Source: Liolophura sinensis
Taxonomy: Eukaryota > Mollusca > Polyplacophora > Chitonida > Chitonidae
Reading direction: 5' to 3'
DNA: 64,000 nt
Assembly (NCBI RefSeq): GCF_032854445.1
Contig: NC_088300.1
Location: 47,485,682-47,549,681 of the forward strand
The stretch's first letter is position 1; each line of letters opens with the position of its first letter. This document shows positions 57,392-64,000 of the stretch, piece after piece. Made by a program: the position numbers and the translations under genes. Below the pieces are notes generated by a model. The model was not told the DNA's origin. It saw only the letters and a list, made by a program, of their open reading frames with translations, and ran no database searches.

Positions 57392-59787
57392 TTAGTTCTT
57401 TAAGATTTGTTTGGCTAGAGTGGTTGTATACAGGAAATCAAAACCGCGACTTTCGTGACTAAAACGCTGCTTTACCTTTGCACTACCGGTAAGTGTTTTG
57501 TTAACGCACGTACACGGAACAGTCTAACAACTTAAGAAACGACTTTCAGATTGACAAATTCTAGGTCACACGTATATGAACGCTGCACACCTTTCCACGT
57601 ACAAAATATTTTTAAATTTAGCCCTATAATAACTTTTGCGACAGGGATTCATCTCTCGCGGGTTGACTGTAGCAAATACTGACCATATATTTGAAAACGA
57701 GAGAAAATTTCACGCATGATTACAGAAGGCACTATGCATATATGTCCTAAATTTACCTTATATAGTAGAGGTTACTTATATATCTTATGTGAGACAACCT
57801 TACAAGGTGTGATTCTAGAGCCATATATTCCTTCTTATGAATAAGATCTGCATGTGTAGTGTATTTATTTATTTATTTATTTGACTGATGTTTACGGCCA
57901 AGAACATAGTATACTGTACAGCGTAGATTCTGACCTTGAATACATACAACTCGTCCTAATATATATGCGAAAACGTGTACAAATATGAACAAGTACATGT
58001 TTATGCATATGACGTACAGACATAGAATATAATTTAAAACATTTAACACATGTAGATGTCATGAATTGGAAAATGAAGCGCGTCATGCTATATTCTACAC
58101 CTTTAGGCATTATAATTAGTTCAAGTAAAGGTTTGCATATATACAATATGTCATTTCGATAAAATTGAGATGTGCTGAAGAGAGTGTGCTTTGTTTTCAC
58201 GGAAGACGATCGTAATTATTTATGATATATAAATATACACTATATATATACCCCGTCTATTTAACTGTGTATGTAGCCTTGTGCAATCAGTACGCATGCC
58301 TGGTGATATCTGTCTCGCGTATCTGCCGTGCATGAGGAGAAATATATACGTCTTTAATGAACAGTCTATTTACTACGTGTTTGGACAGATGTGACAGTGA
58401 GTAGGATTTTACGCTTTTATTTTGCAACCACAATTCTAACATTTGAAAGTGATACACTATTTCAAGCTGCGAATGGTCGTGGGTTTCCCCACGGGTGAAG
58501 GAAATTACCAGACAGAGCTCTGACGATATCAATGCATTTCGCCAGATATATCTGTCTTACTATGTAACCCACGCGTGACCGCGCTCAAAATGACGGGAGC
58601 TGGATTATACCGCTCAACTGATCTCACTGGTGCTCGAGTACTAGTATACGATCTGAACTGAGACACTACATACTGACTCTTCCATCAGCCATGTCTTAAG
58701 TTGTCTATTTCGTGCAGGCTGTTAACTCACCATTGGAATGTATGACAGTATGTGTTGACAGATTTGAACCGCTGTATATACAAATACTTTCACTGTTATT
58801 CATGTCTAGTGCGCGTAGTAACATTAGAAAAATGACGGTAAAGCCGCCAAATCTCCCTATACGTTATATCGTCTACTGTGGGACAGCTGGGCCATGATTA
58901 CTTGCCTCAGGGAAAACTGCACAGAACCCATATGAAGGGACATAATTTTTTCATCTAAAAACTGTACAGTCTATCTATATAAATACATGTAGTCTCGCCT
59001 GGTAAAGAGCAACCAGTGGAGAGCCTCTATATATTAGTCAGACGAAGGCTGAAGCTTCACAAAGACACTCCCTTTCTAGGTTTATTTCTGCGTTATAAAT
59101 TGTTACGTTATCACTGAGGAGGGAGAAATATGAGTTTATAATGTTTATATAAACATCTGTCTAAAATGGATGTGCTTCAAAGTTGTTTAGATTGTGGAAT
59201 GCAAGTTACATTGAGGCGGATCATCAAAGCTATCCTGATTGATTGTTCATGTTATTAATGATAATCGTATTATAATGTCCTATAGGTGAGAAAAACGAAT
59301 TGTTATTGAGTGTTAAACGTGATGATAACACAGCATTTTGAGTAATTCTAGGTCAGTAAAATTGCAATTAACATCACTACATTTTTTACATAATTCTACT
59401 TAAGCCATATGGCAACAGGATTCGTGTATTTGATACTATATATACGCATTTACAGGAACAGTTAGATTTAAACTGCGGTAAACTGACAAGGGGCCGTTTT
59501 TCACCAATTATACGTATGGCCATTTTTCAATTATCACACTGTCGGCGTTGCTCTGGTTTTACTTTCCATACTGTAAAATTAAGGCTTTTATTCCATGTGA
59601 AATAACAAACATCCAACATCCCCACATCCGACATCCCATCCCTAAGAAAAATACCTTGTATACGCAACGTGTACTGTTCTTATGGATAAGTGTCTTCTGG
59701 TGTAGGATCACTCCTGTTTGGTGTCAGAGCTAGCGGTTATGGCAAATGTTTTAAAGGTTTATATCACCACAGGAAGCAAATATATAC
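57392..59787. other. No gene recognised
   Basis: AT-rich sequence with only short open frames (up to about 100 codons on the minus strand at 57892-58200, without motifs). I see no repeat with clear boundaries. Confidence 0.55.
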
Positions 59788-60265
59788 GGAGCCGTAAAAG
59801 TGACATAGTGAAAAAAAAAATTGGAAGAGAAAAAAAATTACACGGTGAAAAAAAAGTTCAAAAGCACTGAACGTGGCAGCTGAGAATATGTGTTTTTAAA
59901 CAGACCGGAATTGACCTGTGTAGGCGATCATGTCCGTTGTAATCCTTGTTCATGAGTTAAAACACAAGTTATTTATCCCATGATAAGGCCCTAGTCAAAA
60001 CATGTAGTTATCAGTGAGAGATGCGAGTCTGTGGCTGCCCTATTGGCTGTTTGATGGCAAACGACCTGTGATTAACCAATTAAGTCGGGGCCCCGAATTG
60101 TAAACTAGTGGACCTGAATTGTAAACTCGGAGACCCGACTTCAGAAGTTTTTTTTCCTCTTCCCCCCAAATTTTTTTTCACCATGTCATTTTTTTTTTAT
60201 CTTTAAAATTTTTTTTTTTATCTTCACAAACTTCTATTTTCACCATGTCGCCATGTTACGGCTCC
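59788..60265. mobile_element. MITE-like element with long terminal inverted repeats
   Basis: The left end GGAGCCGTAAAAGTGACATA, GTGAAAAAAA pairs with the right end, whose reverse complement is GGAGCCGTAACATGGCGACA, TGGTGAAAA. Similarity continues inward for about 80 bases through alternating GTGAAAAAAAA and GGAAGAG-type blocks. The middle has no ORF but carries a partial direct repeat of GACCTGAATTGTAAACTCGG (60092-60138). Flanks resemble each other (ATATAC / ATAATAC) but no exact target duplication is clear. Confidence 0.6.
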
Positions 60266-60339
60266 ATAATACGTGTATATACCCATTTGTATAACAGATG
60301 CATGACACTGCGAGCTCAGCTGCACCAGGACAACTTCCC

Positions 60340-60394
60340 TTTCGCACCTTGATGAGTGTTCCCTTTCGTACCTAGATGAGTGTTCCCTTTATGC
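60340..60394 (+). repeat. Short direct repeat, about 2.3 copies
   Basis: Copies of CCCTTTCGTACCTAGATGAG followed by TGTT. Lies about 50-100 bases before the TATA-like site at 60440. Confidence 0.8.
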
Positions 60395-60438
60395 ATATGA
60401 TGACAGTTACTAGTAACAGCATTGTGATACGTCTACGG

Positions 60439-60485
60439 GTATATATACTTTGAGGGACCGACGATTGAGCGAAGATTTATATACG
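60439..60485 (+). promoter_or_regulatory. Candidate TATA promoter with short untranslated first exon
   Basis: TATATATACTT lies at 60440-60450. About 20-30 bases on is a possible start site, then GAAGATTTATATACG and a consensus GTGAGT donor at 60486. This arrangement would make a 15-30 base untranslated exon spliced to a downstream acceptor such as TCTGTTGTAG at 62028. Confidence 0.3.
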
Positions 60486-61109
60486 GTGAGTAGAACGAAG
60501 TGTATCTGGTATTTATACATGCTTTATCAGTTCACCTGAACAGAACTGAAAAGAGAATACTATATTTGCTTATAGTCATGTACAACTGGGGGGTTAAAAT
60601 TAAGCCTGAGGGTCATTAAGAGGTTAGTGATATGACTGGATGAATGTATTCATATAAAGCTGGAGCATAAGTAATGTCAAGGTAACAAATCTCAAATATA
60701 GAAAGTAACACGCATGTGCAATGTGCAAATGTTTTGTCTAACGTATTGGGTATTTGATATAGCACTTTATTTTATTCATCTCAAATATGACATTTGGGGT
60801 CTCAATTTAATCTCTAGGTCATGTGCTGATCCCATGCTGTGGCACATATATAGACCGGTACTGAAGCACATTCTGTCCATCACCGTAGGATTATAGTGAC
60901 CTCACCAGAATTGCGACCTGAAGTACATTCTTATGTAGTCGGCAAGTTTAGTAACTTTACAGGTAAGCCTATGCAGGATGCGCTGATTGTTTCCTTAATC
61001 GAAAGTTCAAGTCCCCTTACGCCAGGTTTTTTGTTTTCACTTCTGTTTGTGTCTTCATATGGTATTATACAGATATAATGTTGTGTTGACAGTTTATATC
61101 GTTATGTTG

Positions 61110-61560
61110 GGTACCGTTCCTGAGTGGTGCTAGGACAGAAGCACTAGGTGTGGGCTCAGTCCCAGTCTTGGACATTCCTGTCCTTGGGTCTAACGTTCAC
61201 TGAAAATAACCTTGTAGTCTATCAATGTGGCCGTCACACGTGGGAATCTTCGACAGTACCCTATGTTTCTTCTGATATTTGGAACATTTTTGGTCTTCTC
61301 TAATTGTATTAGGGAGTATTTAGTTTCTTTTTTGTCACATGGTTTGACCATCTAATGAACAACATACTCATATCTTTACTTTTCTGAAAAGCTGGGAAAT
61401 AAATTTAATGTTCTGCTTTCAGCACTACTAATATCTGTCCCAAAAATTGGAAGAATTAGGGTAACTTGACAAAGATCGGTGGTTTAACCCCAGGGACTCC
61501 GCTACCCATAAAACATTGGTAAATTCTCGAGTATGACCTTGACAAATAATAAAAAAAAAT
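61110..61560 (+). mobile_element. Possible SINE remnants
   Basis: TACCGTTCCTGAGTGGTGC with AGTCCCAGTCTTGG is weakly tRNA-like, and a separate end, GCTACCCATAAAACATTGG, TTCTCGAGTATGACC then AAATAATAAAAAAAAATAAAT, resembles the shared tail. Too diverged to join confidently. Confidence 0.3.
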
Positions 61561-62100
61561 AAATCTAATTTAAATGTGTAGGTATTGTGGGACTGTCGAA
61601 ATGTGGATGTCTTCTGATGACCTAAGTAAAGTGATGACAAACGTAATCATCAAAACTTTGCTTTAAGCGAGCATTGACACACCTTCACAATGTCAAGGCC
61701 AGTACAGGATGACCGTTCAGTGGATTCTGTACAAACCTTGCCTCAGCATATGAAGATGCCGTTGTCTTGTCTCATTCGTTATGCCTCGTATAATCACTTA
61801 GTGCGATGGCGGCGACATTTACAGGTGGAAAATATTTACATATTAGAAATACTAAATCATTTAGATGGTTTGATGGCATAAACTTCTGTTACTTATTACG
61901 AAGTGGCGATAATGAAGTTACAAGTTTCTCATTAGTGCATACATGCATGCATGTATGTATAAATGTCGTTCTTGTCATTGCACGTTGGGTATACGAACAT
62001 ATTATCTGCTTCTGATTGTCTGTTGTAGGCGAGACCGTCCACGCCAAGGAGAAATCACCAGTTATTCAGATAAAGAATTCCACTGCTAAACAACGTCAAG

Positions 62101-62337
62101 ATGGCTTCTGAAAACCTGAACAAAAGTCCAGAAAAGAAATCAAAGAAGGGTTTTATCCCAAAAATCCGTTCAGAGAAATGGGAACTGTCTAATGTTCTCT
62201 CACAGTTTTGTGCGTGCGGCTACTCACAGGAGTTTGATCTCTCAACAAGGTACTCAATGCAACTGCCAGAGGGACCATCTCAGCAAGATTTCAGTACCAG
62301 AAATCTCCGTGACGGACAGCCTTTGCGGATACATTAA
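62101..62337 (+). CDS. Hypothetical small basic protein or first coding exon
   Basis: A 78-codon frame starts at an ATG in good context (CAAGATGGC), with an in-frame TAA about 24 bases upstream and a TCTGTTGTAG acceptor at about 62028 before it. Residues 8-24 are lysine-rich (KSPEKKSKKGF), followed by WELSNVLSQFCACGY. No known domain, signal peptide or membrane segment is seen. A possible GTACTC donor after DLSTR would make it one exon of a larger gene, though nothing recognisable follows to the window end. The candidate promoter at 60440 could drive it. It may equally be a chance ORF. Confidence 0.25.
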   Translation: MASENLNKSPEKKSKKGFIPKIRSEKWELSNVLSQFCACGYSQEFDLSTRYSMQLPEGPSQQDFSTRNLRDGQPLRIH

Positions 62338-64000
62338 TGCGTTTTCATGAGACTTATATATAGACTTTGATGGTATGGTTTATATCCGGTATTGAATATA
62401 TACAGACAGATTTATTTAAACCTTTCATCATTATTTATCCATGAAATTACTTCATTAACTTTTTTTGTCAGTATCTAAGTTTACACAAGGTACACGTATA
62501 TCCACGCCACTATAATATACATGTAGGTGACAACCTTATATCATCGCTACATTACAGCATGTAACCAAAGTTCTGAAACTATCGATGCAATAGGAGAGCG
62601 AAAGAGTTATCTCGTCGTTCATTTGGGAATCAATGAAAGTATACCGTAATTCTTCCAAAATGTCGGACACTCTAGAAATTCAGACTCCCCACCCCAACGC
62701 CCAGGTATTTAAACTTCTGAGAACGCTGCCGAATGAGGTGGCCGCTTGTTCTTCCTCTACTATCAGCCATTGATCAATGTGCGCTGAGGTACCAGTACAA
62801 TAACCACCACCCCCCCCCCCCCCAAAAAAGGGGGGGGGGGGAACAACTGGACGAAGGACCTGACTTTCAGCAGATCAACGCCGTCACAAAAACACTTCTC
62901 AGAAATACTTACTGTACCTACATGACCACACTCAGAAAAGAAAGCGGGCCATGATTCCGATTTCATCAAAACCCTACCGGGTATAATCCTAGTAAGTTCT
63001 CCGTAATATTTTATACAAAACTTCCGATCTAGTTTTGGAATTGAAAATGAAGTGCCCAACCCGGAAGATATCCAGATGATAAATTGCATTGAATCAAAAT
63101 ATATTCCATAAAAACACACGCCATTAGTGATTCCCACTTATCGAATGCAACAAGCTGTAATCCCAACGTAATGAACTCAAACTTGTCGGGACTATGAGCC
63201 AGGTGCCTAATATAACCTGTCCGCTTTGGGTTATTGGATTCGCAGTTTCCTCTCCCGAACAACTTATCAGCCTTGTTAAACCACCATGTGATTTGAACGC
63301 CCACGTGACGTGGCTGTGGTAGATCAAAGAAAATTCCGCCTGAATCCAACTGGAGTAAAGAGGGTACCAATATATTACACAATGTAATCACTTTCACCAT
63401 CCATTCCTTTCTAAAGCTCCACAGTATTGTAATTAAAATTTAAATGTGAAATGATTTTTTTAAGGTACAATTTATTTGCGGGCATGCATGTAATCTGCAG
63501 ACTCTTGAGTCCCAGTGTTTTAGGCAGCGGACAGTCAAAAAGGGCGGGAAATAATGTGAGGGTCTGAAGTCTGTGTGTGAATTTACCTTAAATAAAAACT
63601 AAAATCGATTTGTTGAAACAATCAAACGTTTTTGATTCGTCAAGATATTGACACATGTTTAACACTGTGATGAAATATTTTGGAATTGAAGGTAACCTCT
63701 TTAGAGCCTCTTACACTGTGGTATATTACTGCCCAATTTCCCGGGCCCCAACCCTGTACCTACACGTACGTTACCATAGTGTGAGAATTTAATACATTTA
63801 AACAATGTTGTAAATTGTTGTAAATCTCTTGACTTGAAATCATTTGCATTTCAAGTCAACTTTATAACCCTGCTATGTTCCCAGCACGTGTGAAATGCTG
63901 AACATGGCCCGAGGTGACTTGCAGGGGACATGTAATTTCTGCCATCATGTGAGACTGCTCTGAACAGATGGCAGCACACAAATTATACCTAGTCCTTTCA
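62338..64000. other. No gene recognised
   Basis: Short frames only. Minus-strand frames at 62763-63400 lack motifs, and one of them reads through the G/C homopolymers. The most distinctive feature is the C/A/G hairpin at 62810. Confidence 0.5.
62810..62841. repeat. C14-A6-G12 hairpin
   Basis: Fourteen C, six A, then twelve G: a perfect 12-bp G:C stem with an A6 loop, made only of homopolymers. Length is probably polymorphic and hard to sequence. Confidence 0.9.

Noticed and set aside
62763..63400. Minus-strand ORFs of 123-124 codons
   Set aside because: One reads through the C/G homopolymers. Neither shows a known motif, splice signals or conservation that I can recognise.

Overview
The window is eukaryotic, AT-rich DNA in which genes are split into many small exons by introns with ordinary GT..AG borders. 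The interspersed repeats are tRNA-derived SINEs whose 3' tails end in AATAAATAAA or CACTCACTCACTC. I associate these tails with molluscan genomes, so I infer a mollusc, or at least a lophotrochozoan. No species call is possible from the sequence alone. I built the gene models by hand: I joined exons at splice borders and checked that the reading phase carries through every junction.

Layout. (1) 1-9603, plus strand: the 3' eleven exons of CNOT11, a CCR4-NOT deadenylase subunit, whose 5' end lies outside the window. (2) 9604-13178: spacer holding several SINEs, ending in a promoter-like stretch with a perfect CRE palindrome and an E-box. (3) 13179-25524, plus strand: a complete 14-exon ZXD-family (ZXDC-like) gene of 1150 codons with ten C2H2 zinc fingers. 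(4) 25525-28486: probable ZXD 3'UTR plus spacer. (5) 28487-33609, plus strand: a complete nine-exon PBLD gene (PhzF-like isomerase fold), 306 codons. (6) 33730-37930: a large tandem-repeat block with two related arrays, an 87/79-bp array of about 26 units and a 38-bp array, separated by a SINE. (7) 39294-45618: no conserved gene seen; it holds a young SINE, a 36-bp minisatellite and a miRNA-like hairpin, and may be partly 3'UTR of the next gene. (8) 45803-52998, minus strand: CACUL1, a cullin-repeat CDK2-associated protein, with seven firm exons, an eighth probable one and an unsettled last exon. (9) 53000-64000: mostly gene-poor DNA with a 24-bp minisatellite just upstream of CACUL1, a MITE-like inverted-repeat element, further repeat fragments, and a weak candidate two-exon gene at 60440-62337.

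The four recognised genes are ordinary metazoan regulatory or metabolic genes: mRNA decay, a transcription factor, a metabolic isomerase-like protein and a cell-cycle/cullin-like protein. They do not form an operon or an obvious functional cluster. The unusual content is in the repeats: six separate minisatellites, several SINE families that share one 3' tail, five SINE copies with readable target-site duplications, a decayed THAP-like coding fragment, and several long inverted repeats. I found no CRISPR array, rRNA, genuine tRNA gene or intact autonomous transposon.
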